A DNA stretch of 64,000 bases from Lineus longissimus (taxonomy: Eukaryota; Nemertea; Pilidiophora; Heteronemertea; Lineidae): positions 3,288,001 to 3,352,000 of the forward strand of contig NC_088321.1 in NCBI RefSeq assembly GCF_910592395.1, read 5' to 3'. The notes beneath the pieces were generated by a model. It saw nothing but the letters and a program-made list of their open reading frames with translations, made no database searches and was not told the DNA's origin. Positions 61,101 to 64,000 of the stretch are shown one piece after another. Each line of letters opens with the position of its first letter. Position 1 is the first letter of the stretch. A program made the translations under genes and the position numbers.

Positions 61101-62162
61101 ATCCGGGGAAAAGCAAGGATTGTATTACTGGATAAACCGGAGTGGTTTACAAGGAAAAAATTTTTTGGCGTTTCACAATCCTACAGTTGAGACTTGAAAA
61201 CCGAGGTTCCTTGTATCTGGGGTCTATTCCAGGGCAGGTTAAAGACCCCACCAAATAAGGAACACGAGTAGCTTGCGTGGACCCAACCTCTCGCCGAAGT
61301 TTGATTCACTCGGCCAATAAACCCAGTTGGCGCATAACCATAGTGTCACGCATAAACGCTCATCCCGCCTTTGAGGAAGAATACTCCCTGGAGAAAATCA
61401 CCTCCAAGTGCAGAGCAAACGCTTATTGAAAATGAAGAAGCGTAGCATACTATTGAAGCGAAAAAATGCGATAATAAAACGATAAATATATTGGAGAAAT
61501 GAGAATAATGTCTATAGTTTTAGGTTTCTGTTCCCAATTGTAGACTGCCTAGACTTACTCACGTACCAAGTGCTCACTTAACGTATTCCTTTCACCTATA
61601 TGCTTCTTCGTGGTATGGGACAGTGTATCTAACTTTTTTGAGAGTTCATCTATGTTGTTGCGGTTTTTTTCTAATTCATCATCTACTGAAGTTAGTTTCG
61701 TGCTTTTGACATCTTTCCTTGCTTGAAGAGTAGCAAAATGGTCTTCTTCTTTTTGAAGCTCCTTTTCAATACCGCTTTTATTCGACTCTTCCTCGTCAAG
61801 TTGTTTCTCGAGGTCTTTTATCTTCCCTTTGTTTTCTCTTATATTTGCCAATCGAACTGAAACAAAAATTTTTCTTTTAATAATACAAAATATGTACATG
61901 TATAAGCATGTTTGTGGTAGTTTTAGTGACAATACTAATATATTCTCGTGATTGCGTCTTTGATCGAACTCAACATCATGTTAAGTGGCTTTTAGATACT
62001 TTCCGTGGTAAAAAGAAAATTTCTTCAGAAATCCCGTGTTTCATCCATTAACCATGGTAATATCAAGAATATATAAAAGGGGCATGTTTTAATTAGAAAT
62101 TGAGTTCATTATCTTAGTTTACCTTCCTGCAATCTTTCCCTTCGAATATCCTCAGCTGTACG
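15831..62162 (-). CDS. MAP3K/STE-class serine/threonine kinase gene (nine exons, N-terminus missing)
   Basis: Nine exons at 62162-62123, 61856-61567, 60781-60582, 60304-60183, 57689-57532, 42249-42109, 37212-37086, 22435-22243 and 16128-15831 join without a stop into 1,569 nt (522 aa plus TAG). Every exon has an AG before it and a GT after it, and all eight junction phases agree. The order is a coiled coil (about residues 5-110), a helical segment (about 112-217) and a kinase domain (about 230-490). Catalytic landmarks are GGGAYGTVW, the VAIK lysine (about residue 259), the alpha-C glutamate (278), HRDIKSDN (Asp 357), DFG (Asp 375), SPEA and the subdomain XI arginine. The GGSL, HRDIKSDN and DFGISKKL wording fits MAP3K-like STE kinases. 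Expected role: phosphorylating MAP2K-type kinases in the cytoplasm, which is inference from family. No start codon was found, so more 5' exons must exist. Introns reach 15 kb and are full of transposons. Confidence 0.85.
16225..17499. mobile_element. TA-flanked terminal-inverted-repeat element, 1,275 bp
   Basis: TGGCAAGCCGTTTGCTTCAA and the next 19 bases at the left end match the inverted right end with one mismatch. TA lies outside both ends (16223-16224, 17500-17501). The interior is built of A/T-rich arms with CAAGTCGA words, a second perfect 22-bp inverted pair (16591-16612 and 17156-17177, containing TGACGTCA) and a nested 180-bp MITE. There is no transposase. Confidence 0.8.
16813..16992. 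mobile_element. 180-bp MITE, copy 1
   Basis: It begins CCAGTGTAAC and ends TTACACCGG. It is nearly identical over its full length to 24516-24695. It lies inside the larger TA-flanked element. Confidence 0.8.
17535..18100 (+). mobile_element. tRNA-derived SINE, copy 1
   Basis: The head GTGGCGTAGTGGTTAGAGCA, then GGGCTCATAATC and GGTCGTGGGT, gives A-box, a Met-like CAT anticodon position and a B-box. The body (CGTTTACCCGGAGGTCATTA, ATTTGATTGGTCAAAGAATA, AAATTGCGTCATTTAG) recurs without the head at 28108-28790. It is interrupted by a MITE at 17807-17978. Confidence 0.7.
17807..17978. mobile_element. 172-bp MITE with TAA target duplication (PIF/Harbinger-like)
   Basis: GGCCGAAGTTACATAGGCCT then CATTCGTTCATTT is repeated inverted at the right end with one mismatch (33 bp). 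TAA flanks both ends (17804-17806, 17979-17981). The related SINE at about 28313 reads TTACCCTAATGCCATC with no insert, which is an empty site. A three-base TAA duplication suits the PIF/Harbinger group. Confidence 0.9.
18380..18720 (+). mobile_element. tRNA-derived SINE of a second family
   Basis: A B-box in GGTCGTGGGTTCGATTCTCG is followed by the body wording CCTTGAGCAAGGCATTTTAA, GGAGTAAATGGGTACCTAGC and GAGCGCTGTAAAGCTG. This is a layout seen in many metazoan SINEs. Confidence 0.65.
18741..18771. repeat. Isolated copy of the tandem-core element end palindrome
   Basis: TAGCTCACCTCTGAGAGGTG then AGCTAAG is the same terminal palindrome found at 28703-28740 and 52578-52612, here without the tandem core. 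Confidence 0.7.
18864..20494 (+). mobile_element. A-I-A terminal-repeat element, copy 1 (left A truncated, MITE inserted)
   Basis: A partial A unit (18864-18919, ending GTGGTCTTGTCTC) is followed by internal sequence I and a full A unit (20047-20494, starting TGAGACAAGACCAC). The same A-I-A order is complete at 50095-51525. Each A has a 13-bp inverted terminal word (GAGACAAGACCAC). A 609-bp piggyBac-type MITE sits in I. A 111-codon open frame at 20227-20562 follows the A unit and is not a gene. Confidence 0.75.
19014..19622. mobile_element. piggyBac-type MITE, 609 bp, TTAA duplication
   Basis: Ends are CCCTTAAAGCGCC and its perfect inverse GGCGCTTTAAGGG. TTAA flanks both sides (19010-19013, 19623-19626). 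The paralogous sequence near 50620 reads GATGATTTAAGGTCAAAAC with a single TTAA, showing the empty site. A subterminal unit (AAAGCGCCAGAGGCGACGAT) is tandemly doubled at the left end. A short plus frame from about 19172 (MASKKFQVSIQAFEYF) runs about 30 codons to a stop and may be a remnant of a parent transposase start, which I cannot confirm. Confidence 0.92.
20495..22242. other. Intronic sequence, no gene recognised
   Basis: Intron 8 remainder of the kinase gene. Short open frames at 21285-21966 on both strands lack domains or splice support. Confidence 0.5.
22243..22435 (-). CDS. Kinase exon 8: subdomains VIB (end)-VIII, activation loop
   Basis: The exon follows a TTTATAG acceptor and ends at a GTGAGA donor. 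Its first two bases complete a serine codon, so the join reads HRDIKSDNILLSFDD. It contains KLADFGISKKL (DFG Asp near residue 375), a long activation loop, GTVQYMSPEAV (the APE motif reads SPE) and GLQTDIW. The loop threonine in GTVQYMSPE is in the place of the P+1-loop threonine common to STE kinases. The acidic insert EDDEKKG before GLQTD is slightly longer than in typical MAP3Ks. Confidence 0.9.
24446..25090. mobile_element. Inverted-repeat element (GAGTTTCCGCATCGC ends) with nested MITE
   Basis: GAGTTTCCGCATCGCTTACG then ATTACGATTA at the left is mirrored at 25055-25090. The 180-bp MITE at 24516-24695 interrupts it. A 98-codon minus-strand open frame (24758-25054) ends inside the right arm; no domain is visible. 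A clean target duplication was not found. Confidence 0.7.
24516..24695. mobile_element. 180-bp MITE, copy 2 (CCGGTGTAA...TTACACCGG)
   Basis: The two ends are perfect 9-bp inverted repeats, and the sequence is almost identical to 16813-16992. Two copies at unrelated sites with the same limits define the element. Confidence 0.88.
25432..25452. repeat. Poly-C tract of 21
   Basis: An uninterrupted run of cytosines. Its length is liable to sequencing and assembly error. Confidence 0.9.
25545..25800. repeat. Tandem units of about 125 bp, left part
   Basis: The unit contains GGTATGTACATT, GGTGACTAGAGGAAGGTTCC, CCACCAGGGCGGCGT and GGTTTCCGTCAATTTCGAGG. It resumes at 27644-27905, with the intervening 1.84 kb looking like an insertion. 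Confidence 0.7.
25801..27643. mobile_element. Insertion splitting the 125-bp tandem array
   Basis: It starts at a hairpin GCTGACAAAGTCAGCTGAGC, followed by short CCAT repeats, and ends near CCAGCTGAGCGCCAGGCCCG and TGGGCCTCTTGTT. A 165-codon open frame (26130-26627) has no domain and an overlapping alternative frame, so it is not called as a gene. Limits are set by the resumption of the tandem unit. Confidence 0.5.
27644..27905. repeat. Tandem units of about 125 bp, right part
   Basis: Two further, more diverged units continue the array of 25545-25800. Confidence 0.7.
28108..28790 (+). mobile_element. SINE body, copy 2, 5'-truncated
   Basis: It matches the body of the SINE at 17535-18100 from CTCGTTTACCC to GGGCCATGC but lacks the tRNA-like head. 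It holds the empty site for the TAA MITE and is itself interrupted by a tandem-core element at 28386-28740. Confidence 0.7.
28386..28740. mobile_element. Tandem-core element, copy 2 (single monomer)
   Basis: It begins AATGAAATGGCCAGGGCCAT and TGTGCTCACCTCATG and ends GAGGTGAGCTAAAAA. One core unit (CCTCTGTGACCTTGAAAAGT) plus a GAC-rich stretch lies between. The same ends bound the copies with three and four units. Confidence 0.8.
28930..31235 (-). pseudogene. Non-LTR retrotransposon ORF2, RT and RNase H part (I/Nimb-like)
   Basis: Frames on the minus strand encode reverse transcriptase then RNase H. RT landmarks are RSYRPISLTSNVGKVMERLI, TPEQAGF, DMGKAFDKVWKKG, QDVPQGGVLSPTLF and the catalytic YVDDLVLW (31222 to about 30266). 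RNase H shows HTDGSAAEATKDGWAG, an FRAEATAL glutamate and an IFTDALFVLEAHKNP segment (29954-29536). A terminal CPCSSEPMTVSHILSKC motif (29360-28940) is the Cys-His segment common after RNase H in I-group elements. At least three frameshifts or stops break the frame, so it is dead. A C-terminal RNase H points to the I/Nimb group rather than CR1 or RTE. Confidence 0.85.
29052..29170. repeat. Inverted duplication inside the LINE 3' end
   Basis: TTAGGCACCTATTCCATAGA and about 30 following bases recur inverted after a 16-base loop. The copy is nearly exact, so the 3' region of the element was duplicated in inverse orientation, probably by a template switch. Confidence 0.85.
31236..32470 (+). pseudogene. 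CR1/L2-type LINE fragment inserted in the first LINE
   Basis: Plus-strand frames (several frameshifts) contain VAGAIKRLKKG-like wording, PIPKNTRKSLN, QFGFKKNLSTTSG and then an open frame at 31889-32392. That frame carries DASEAFDCVNYIKLF, RVSNGVKQCGVSSPTLF and the catalytic AYADDVII with IKFNATRVNCLYLECKG. This is the RT thumb and palm wording of CR1/L2 elements. It starts abruptly where the opposite LINE stops (near 31235) and ends at a 3' tail containing AATAAA before a TA run at 32461. Confidence 0.82.
32475..33480 (-). pseudogene. 5' part of the I/Nimb-like LINE (AP endonuclease fragment and leader)
   Basis: Minus-strand frames near 32870-32481 read like the N-terminal half of an apurinic endonuclease: IDVACIQEAHLTERQ (catalytic Glu), GGILVLVHN and the following strand. 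Two stops interrupt it. The remainder of the endonuclease and the spacer before RT are missing at the CR1/L2 insertion, so material was deleted. Upstream (to about 33480) is likely leader or ORF1 debris; the 141-codon plus-strand frame at 32900-33325 is antisense and not called. Confidence 0.65.
34470..34815. repeat. CGCCTT-rich degenerate tandem array, plus orientation
   Basis: About 20 units of 16-20 bp built on TTCGCCTT followed by a pyrimidine stretch and ATTT. The long open frame at 34294-34929 is a by-product of the array. The complement of the array occurs at 35655-36029. Confidence 0.85.
35655..36029. repeat. AAGGCGAAA array, inverted partner of the CGCCTT array
   Basis: About 20 units of AAGGCGAAAT-GG-A lie in the opposite orientation to 34470-34815, with matching outer flanks (ATCAATGCGCC near 34465; CCAATGCGCCAGT near 36030). 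The two arms could form a very long hairpin with an 840-base loop. Minus-strand open frames of 137 and 172 codons (Phe/Leu-rich) follow the repeat and are not genes. Confidence 0.85.
37086..37212 (-). CDS. Kinase exon 7: subdomains V-VI with HRD catalytic loop
   Basis: The exon begins after TTTCACAG and ends with a consensus GTAAGT donor one base into a codon. It encodes GSLTKKI, the helix YTYQILCGIQFLHGK and IAHRDIK. GGSL at the junction with exon 6 and YLH-type wording (here FLH) before HRD are typical of MAP3K-like kinases. Asp of HRD is near residue 357. The exon is too short for a reading-frame scan and was found by looking for the missing catalytic loop between exons 6 and 8. Confidence 0.9.
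37424..37850. mobile_element. GACC-end inverted-repeat element, copy 2 (right arm lost)
   Basis: It matches 13319-13720 (GGTAACC-AAAAACGCCGACC, GTATCCCTTTCGCTTT, GAACAGCGCACGTGCGCTTG). It stops at CATGACCTGCTGTC, just before the 63-bp palindrome, so the right arm has been removed or replaced. Confidence 0.75.
37868..38033. repeat. 63-bp perfect inverted repeat with 40-bp loop
   Basis: The arm at 37868-37930 (AATTGAACCCGAGGCGGAGG through GGTGGAGCTAAAAT) is exactly complementary to 37971-38033. The loop contains its own shorter pairing (GTCCAAAC with GTTTGGAC). It is a snapback element or foldback transposon end. Confidence 0.92.
38600..38763. repeat. Right-end fragments of the GACC element and a long GGTC run
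   Basis: Two fragments each end in CGTTTTTCCGGTTACC (38628-38641 and 38747-38761). The second has about 16 consecutive GGTC units (38679-38743). Confidence 0.85.
39401..39553 (+). CDS. Short acidic ORF inside the Kolobok-like element
   Basis: ATG to TAG, 50 codons: an acidic, serine-rich start (MASAYSSESESSEFEDVLVD), then GYLNVEPYIFEPLIS and an HSDESD end. The serine/acid-rich leader followed by EPYxFEP resembles, from memory, the N-termini of P2X7-like C-terminal-domain proteins of marine invertebrates, but the cysteine-rich domain that would follow is not visible. It may be a first-exon remnant or a truncated captured gene. Confidence 0.4.
   Translation: MASAYSSESESSEFEDVLVDTEGYLNVEPYIFEPLISLDHNESDHSDESD
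39948..40277 (-). pseudogene. Frameshifted THAP-type zinc finger
   Basis: A frame starting about 40242 reads MVYCVAPNCVKDSTIE (the C-x4-C start of a C2CH THAP finger) and then hits a stop. One base out of frame, 40199-39948 continues with HFHEFPKPVERERRKLWIRK, CWKPGPSAKLCSDHF (second Cys and His) and a C-terminal AVPTM (the AVPTIF position). So all four zinc ligands exist but a single-base frameshift separates them. Only the DNA-binding domain is left; no catalytic region of a transposase follows. Confidence 0.8.
40733..41145. mobile_element. MITE-like inverted repeat, about 410 bp
   Basis: AGGTTATGACTTTT at the left and its inverse at the right begin arms of about 100 bp. Shared internal words are GGTTTTCCCGATAG, GCGCAACTGTCT, ATGAAAAATGTG and GAGCATTATCCGT. 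Divergence is moderate and no target duplication is clear. Confidence 0.65.
41146..42108. other. Intronic sequence, no gene recognised
   Basis: Contains a C-run near 41390 and a 151-codon open frame (41303-41758) without a domain or codon signature. Confidence 0.4.
42109..42249 (-). CDS. Kinase exon 6: subdomains III-V
   Basis: A 47-codon, phase-0 exon lies between a TTTTGCAG acceptor and a GTAAGA donor. It encodes the alpha-C helix with its salt-bridge glutamate (ALLNEVKIM, Glu near residue 278), the HQHIVQYY segment matching the kinase H-P-H-I-V pattern, and the hinge YIGMEYLTG. A pogo-type transposon begins only about 80 bp upstream of the acceptor (its near end at 42333), which may affect splicing. 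Confidence 0.9.
42333..44809 (-). mobile_element. pogo/Tigger-type transposon, 2,477 bp
   Basis: CTGTAGTTTCATGAAAATAA then CACCACTTC (29 bp) is perfectly inverted at 44781-44809, and TA flanks both ends (42331-42332, 44810-44811). The interior encodes a broken DDE transposase on the minus strand. Perfect terminal repeats suggest a fairly recent insertion, 84 bp upstream of kinase exon 6. Confidence 0.93.
42860..44217 (-). pseudogene. pogo-family DDE transposase, frameshifted
   Basis: From an ATG at 44217 the N-terminus reads MDAVELLRKRRRRYTVTEKL, a Psq-like helix-turn-helix start, then a frameshift near 44130. The frame continues with SMREFTAHYNIPWETFRRWN and a CENP-B-type helix region. After a second break at about 43810, VTKNTTTVPADAA and FNMDQTFVLFD give the first catalytic Asp. 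After a third (near 43540), FLLIVDHYQVHR gives the second and LVQPLDVAVMKSFK the third. The triad is D-D-D as in pogo/Tigger. At least three frame breaks make it inactive as it stands. Confidence 0.88.
44812..45540. other. No gene called; coding-like 86-codon frame
   Basis: The plus frame 44844-45104 (MPVPECQESSQITS, SFEVNIASSPTCDNSG, ACFAGHHANGNPNRR) looks more protein-like than its neighbours but matches no family I know. It lies just outside the pogo element. Confidence 0.25.
45550..46560. repeat. Inverted-repeat segment with GAAACAGAAAC arms
   Basis: GTTGTAAAAACAAGAAAC followed by GAAACAGAAACACAGAAACG-CAGGAA near 45590-45660 recurs inverted at about 46440-46520, with ATCAAATC beyond. It is a possible decayed element of about 1 kb. 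A tRNA-like B-box (GGTTCGATTCC, minus, near 46270) lies inside. Confidence 0.5.
46561..47790. other. Intronic sequence, no gene recognised
   Basis: Short unrelated open frames only. Confidence 0.4.
47795..47826. repeat. 13-bp palindrome AGACCATATCCAC
   Basis: AGACCATATCCAC and its perfect inverse are separated by six bases. The same AGACCATATCC word forms the ends of the element at 49404-49991. Confidence 0.85.
49404..49991. mobile_element. MITE-like element with 47-bp inverted ends
   Basis: CCTAACGGCAATTGCAGACC then ATATCCCTGGTGATAGT and TTTTGTCAT at 49404-49450 match 49944-49991 inverted with a few mismatches. About 490 bp lie between. A 102-codon open frame inside (49562-49870) has no domain. 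Confidence 0.75.
50051..50087. repeat. Palindrome with GGAGGTATTAATACCTCC core
   Basis: Near-perfect 37-bp palindrome lying eight bases before the A-I-A element. Confidence 0.85.
50095..51525 (+). mobile_element. A-I-A terminal-repeat element, copy 2 (complete)
   Basis: A1 is 50095-50533 and A2 is 51082-51525. They are nearly identical direct repeats of about 440 bp, each starting TGAGACAAGACCAC and ending GTGGTCTTGTCTC. The internal segment I is about 550 bp (ATTTACACTACATTTTGGGT to ACCCCTGAAATGTACCTTCAT) and has no reading frame. Direct terminal repeats with a short non-coding interior resemble a TRIM, but the repeats begin and end with inverted words, as DNA transposons do. Confidence 0.8.
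51526..52577. other. Intronic sequence, no gene recognised
   Basis: AT-rich, with a G-run near 52300. The 96-codon minus frame at 51978-52268 is hydrophobic and rich in Phe and Cys but without a domain. Confidence 0.4.
52578..53705. mobile_element. Tandem-core element, copy 3 (three monomers, inverse orientation)
   Basis: It begins TTTTTAGCTCACCTCTTAGC then AGAGGTGAGCTTATCCC, has a GTC-trinucleotide run (52628-52662), and then three monomers marked by CAAGGTCACAGAGGTCAAAT (52930, 53233, 53546) and CCACCAGGGGGC. It ends CATGAGGTGAGCACAATGGC then CCTGGCCATTTCATTTTCAT. Orientation is opposite to copies 1 and 2. Confidence 0.85.
53706..55066. other. Intronic sequence, no gene recognised
   Basis: Slightly CpG-richer between 53970 and 54560. 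A minus frame (54249-53998) contains VSYVEYLGGFGINNNFVEMP and looks protein-like, but has no splice support or known domain. Confidence 0.35.
55067..57496 (-). mobile_element. Second pogo-type transposon, 2,430 bp, older
   Basis: TAGGCCTTTTTACACGGTG at the left matches TAGCCCAATTTACACGGTG (right end, inverted) with three mismatches. TA flanks both sides. Subterminal ACGGTG-CGGGTT words are repeated in both ends. Inside is a decayed transposase on the minus strand, related to the one at 42860-44217. Confidence 0.8.
55790..56935 (-). pseudogene. pogo-family transposase, internally deleted
   Basis: The N-terminal region near 56930-56760 reads like the other copy (KRCRSYQVNEKLRYL). A 154-codon frame (56572-56108) holds FMKRKNISLRQSNKNTTTIP, FNMDRTFFLLD (first Asp) and FLIVDMYQVHR (second Asp). 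Only about 35 residues separate the first two Asp against roughly 120 in the intact layout, so part of the catalytic core is deleted. The third-Asp region is present but changed (DVAVMLSFK near 56080). Several stops interrupt it. Confidence 0.8.
57532..57689 (-). CDS. Kinase exon 5: glycine-rich loop and VAIK lysine
   Basis: The exon lies between a TTATTTCAG acceptor and a GTTAGT donor. It encodes a linker rich in lysine and arginine (TTKERKFSDFKRKED), the ATP-binding loop FLGGGAYGTVWSY, and IAIKEI with the catalytic lysine near residue 259. The first two bases complete an aspartate codon begun in exon 4. The glycine loop has three glycines in a row where most kinases have G-x-G. Confidence 0.9.
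58435..59176. repeat. 249-bp inverted repeat arms with 244-bp loop
   Basis: 58435-58683 and 58928-59176 are near-identical in inverse orientation (about one mismatch seen at CCGCTTATTG versus CCGCGTATTG). Transcribed in either direction they would give a long hairpin RNA. Confidence 0.9.
58435..59640. pseudogene. Ty3/gypsy-like gag fragment, inverted duplication
   Basis: The minus frame 59629-58925 is a Ser/Pro/Gln-rich leader with repeated SQP words. The plus strand at 58435-58683 carries the same coding sequence inverted and then runs, after one frameshift, into a capsid-like segment at 58713-58927 (RYEVKCLQKAEQPHVVLQAI, ASDVLLHMGEDVTVEEIL). Helical sequence with RYEV and I-x-x-S-L-K wording resembles the gag region of Ty3/gypsy elements and PNMA-type genes. 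No zinc knuckle, protease or RT is present. It lies within the intron between kinase exons 4 and 5. Confidence 0.65.
59727..59885. repeat. 30-bp direct repeat flanking a 99-bp segment with ATTAAA
   Basis: GCTTATCCTTAATTCTATGT then GCTTGCAGGT occurs at 59727-59756 and 59856-59885 without change. The segment between contains ATTAAA and a TTGAGTTTATCACTCTACTA run, possibly the edge of an LTR; no TG...CA boundary is clear. Confidence 0.75.
60183..60304 (-). CDS. Kinase-gene exon 4: helical, death-effector-like C-terminal half
   Basis: The exon follows TTTATTCCAG and ends at GTGAGT. It encodes LGYMSLGDYTALVILLAF, then TPDFKQLTDKIHSTED and a short linker. With exon 3, the pattern L-x-D-L-W-x-V-L-x-x-x-G-x-x-S-x-x-x-Y-x-x-L-x-x-L-L followed by D-x-x-x-L-x-x-K-I resembles helices 3-6 of death-effector-type domains. 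This assignment is by pattern only. Phases match both neighbours (enters after two bases, leaves after one). Confidence 0.8.
60582..60781 (-). CDS. Kinase-gene exon 3: helical region before the kinase
   Basis: The exon follows TTGTTTAG and ends at GTAGGT. It opens DKGEKDAEKLERKLYMYL and closes EKLTDLWDVLK. It appears alpha-helical, with amphipathic leucine and aromatic spacing, and forms the front half of the possible death-fold module completed in exon 4. No transmembrane or signal sequence is visible. Recognition rests on splice sites, open frame and phase; I do not recognise a named family with certainty. Confidence 0.75.
61567..61856 (-). CDS. Kinase-gene exon 2: coiled coil
   Basis: The exon follows TTGTTTCAG and ends at a GTACGT donor, which is a phase-0 junction with exon 3. 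It encodes about 96 residues very rich in Glu, Lys, Asp, Leu and Asn (for example KIKDLEKQLDEEESNKSG), with heptad-like hydrophobic spacing over its whole length. A coiled coil of this kind commonly mediates self-association, which in MAP3K-like kinases drives activation; that role is inferred. An alternative GTGAGT donor four bases further would break the frame with exon 3. Confidence 0.8.
62123..62162 (-). CDS. Kinase-gene exon 1 of those found (40 bp, coiled-coil start)
   Basis: A 40-bp exon runs from a CTTCCAG acceptor to a GTAAAC donor and reads RTAEDIRRERLQE plus one base; that base completes the first valine of exon 2. It continues the charged helical character. An alternative acceptor nine bases downstream (GTACAG) would shorten it in frame by three residues. 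It starts at phase 0, so at least one more exon lies upstream. A candidate is listed at 63142-63243. Confidence 0.65.
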
Positions 62163-62169
62163 CTGGAAG

Positions 62170-64000
62170 CAGAAATTTACAACAGACTCAAATTTCAGTA
62201 GAACCATAAAGGCCTAATTGGCAAGGTATGTGAATTTTGTAGCGACTTAATTGTTAGCTAATGAATATCACGTGCAATCTATTAACCATTCTCATCACAT
62301 ACAGTATAGAATCGAGTTTGAACGACTGGTTCATTATTTCCATAGCACACTCACAATCGTAAAGGGAGTGAATAAAACATAACAAGTATTATGAGGAATG
62401 GCTGAATGGCTTGACATGGTGGATTAGACGAGATGGTACGGTCAGTTTCACCCTAGGACTTCTAACCGACTATTGAGTACGGGGTTGCGATTGGAGTAAT
62501 GCTGCACTGAATAACCGCCCCGGCTGGTTTACTTGTTGTTATGCGGGAGGATCTCTGAATATCAGAAACCGGTTGTTTTAATCTCTATTCTACTGTATAT
62601 CCTACGTGCACTGTTAAAACAGTCATCAACATCTCTTGAATATTGACCTTTTATCAGTCATTTCCGATAATTTCGATGAACAAATACTTATAACGGCCAT
62701 TATATGTCATTTTCATCATTACTGTTATTCATTTATCGATGACGAATATCAAGTGATTATTGAGTTATCAGCGATGTCTTTTTTAATTTTTCGCTGGCAT
62801 GTTCAGTTTCTGGCTTCTGCGAAACGTCAGAAACATTTGTGCATCATGAGTGTACGAACATGATGAATTTAAAGTCAATAGCAAAGCATTAGCTCTTTAT
62901 CTATAGATACATCATTCGATCAGTGAACATGTGATTTTCATAAGCCCTCAGCGCTCTGCAATATTCTAATGTCATCACTGACATTCGTTCATATAACCTA
63001 AGCTGTTCCTCCTTTTTAAAACAATGGCCTTGATATCGCCATTCAATAATGACATTAACCGTCTGCAACTTCGCAACAAGTTTTATGAACTTAATATATA
63101 AACTCATTGATACGGGTCACTTCTGATCAATCGAATCTTACTTCGCCAATTACCAGTTGCGGACGTCCGCTATTTCTGAATGTATCATCTTCGAACCTGA
63201 TTTTTACAGCCATCCTCAAATCTGAGAATGCGCCAACCGACGGAGGCCAATACCACTGTAAACGAACTATATGTGGATGTCCTGATTTTGCATGAGTGAA
63301 AACTTCCAATTGCACATTAATAACTAATTTTCACAGTTTTGTTTTTTCCATACCATAGACTACAAGAAACTTCAAGACCAATGATATTTGCAATTAAAAT
63401 CCGAGCCAATTAAGTTGATTGCCTTTCTTAATTTATAGCTTAATTTCTGAACCGGGTTGATATGAAAACGTTTACTAAAACTTATTGCAGTCGTCCTGGA
63501 CGCATTGACCCAACGCGCCGCGTAGCGGCAAAATAGCGAAGCTGGCGAAACATCTATAACGGGTCACTGTGATCTCATTGATATGGACTTATAGCGCGAT
63601 TATGGGGTTGTAACTATTTTGCTGTATATTGTCACGAGGAAAGAAAAGCACGCGACCTAACGCCAACCTATTTATGTAAAGTGATAATTAGAAGGTATAT
63701 AGTTCAGGAAATGTTAATAAATAATCATTCCTTATCGTCTTTTGGGAGCATTTTTAATTGTAAAAAGGATATGCCTATGTCACAGTGTCTTTGCGATGGT
63801 CATTTTTATCACAGTAGTCTCGCGCAGCTAGACCCTCTTCACTTATCAGTCTGGCGCAATTCATTATACTAGACCTAGACGTATTCCACCACAATGCATC
63901 TGGGCCGAAGAAACACTGCGCAAGATTGCCTCGAGCTGGAGCTAAGAATAGATTTTGCTAATGAGCATACTTCCTCATTGAGATTTCCCAGAATGGTGCA
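62170..64000. other. Upstream flank or 5' introns of the kinase gene
   Basis: Apart from the possible exon at 63142-63243 nothing is recognised. Open frames of 60-75 codons at 62636-62863, 62901-63107 and 63681-63872 have no domain. No CpG-rich promoter-like stretch was seen, in keeping with the true 5' end lying beyond the window. Confidence 0.4.
63142..63243 (-). CDS. Possible upstream exon of the kinase gene
   Basis: A stretch between a possible CGTTTACAG acceptor and a GTAATT donor is open in frame and phase 0 at both ends, so it could join directly to the exon at 62162. It would encode WYWPPSVGAFSDLRM and then VKIRFEDDTFRNSGRPQL. I recognise no domain. Coordinates are approximate, and the support is only splice-site and phase agreement. 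Confidence 0.25.

Overview
This window looks like genomic DNA from an animal with a large, repeat-filled genome, most likely a marine invertebrate. The signs are spliced exons with GT/AG introns, roughly 38-40% GC by eye, non-LTR retrotransposons, tRNA-derived SINEs and many short inverted-repeat elements. The frequent TAGGCC words and the repeat types make a deuterostome (echinoderm, hemichordate or amphioxus) my best guess, but the sequence alone does not settle the species. Nothing in it is bacterial.

One host gene dominates the window. It lies on the minus strand from about 62,162 down to 15,831. Nine exons, all bounded by plausible splice sites and all phase-compatible, join into 522 codons plus a stop. 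In protein order they encode a coiled coil, a helical segment that resembles the second half of a death-effector-type fold, and a complete serine/threonine kinase domain of the MAP3K/STE class with every catalytic landmark intact. The N-terminus is missing and probably lies upstream, beyond or near the right edge. About 45 kb of the 46-kb span is intron, and nearly everything else recognisable inside it is mobile DNA.

Region 1-15.8 kb is downstream of the gene. It holds a mariner-like terminal-inverted-repeat remnant, a tandem-core repeat element, a 1.7-kb tandem duplication, a 30-bp minisatellite and a GACC-rich inverted-repeat element. The intron from 16.1 to 22.2 kb carries a 1.3-kb TA-flanked element, two SINEs, a 172-bp MITE with a TAA duplication, and a 609-bp piggyBac-type MITE with a TTAA duplication; both MITEs have a matching empty site elsewhere in the window. 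The 22.4-37.1 kb intron holds a LINE with endonuclease, reverse transcriptase and RNase H (minus strand), interrupted by a CR1/L2-like LINE (plus strand), and a pair of opposed CGCCTT-rich arrays. The 37.2-42.1 kb intron contains a 63-bp near-palindrome and a TTAA-flanked element with a broken THAP zinc finger (Kolobok-like). The 42.3-57.5 kb intron contains two related pogo/Tigger-type transposons with decayed transposases, a terminal-direct-repeat element and another tandem-core element. The 57.7-60.2 kb intron holds a Ty3/gypsy-like gag fragment present as an inverted duplication.

The most interesting items are the coiled-coil/death-fold-like/kinase gene, the tandem-core element family whose three copies share ends but differ in monomer number, the A-I-A terminal-repeat element seen twice, and the Kolobok-like element with a THAP frame on one strand and a short acidic ORF on the other.
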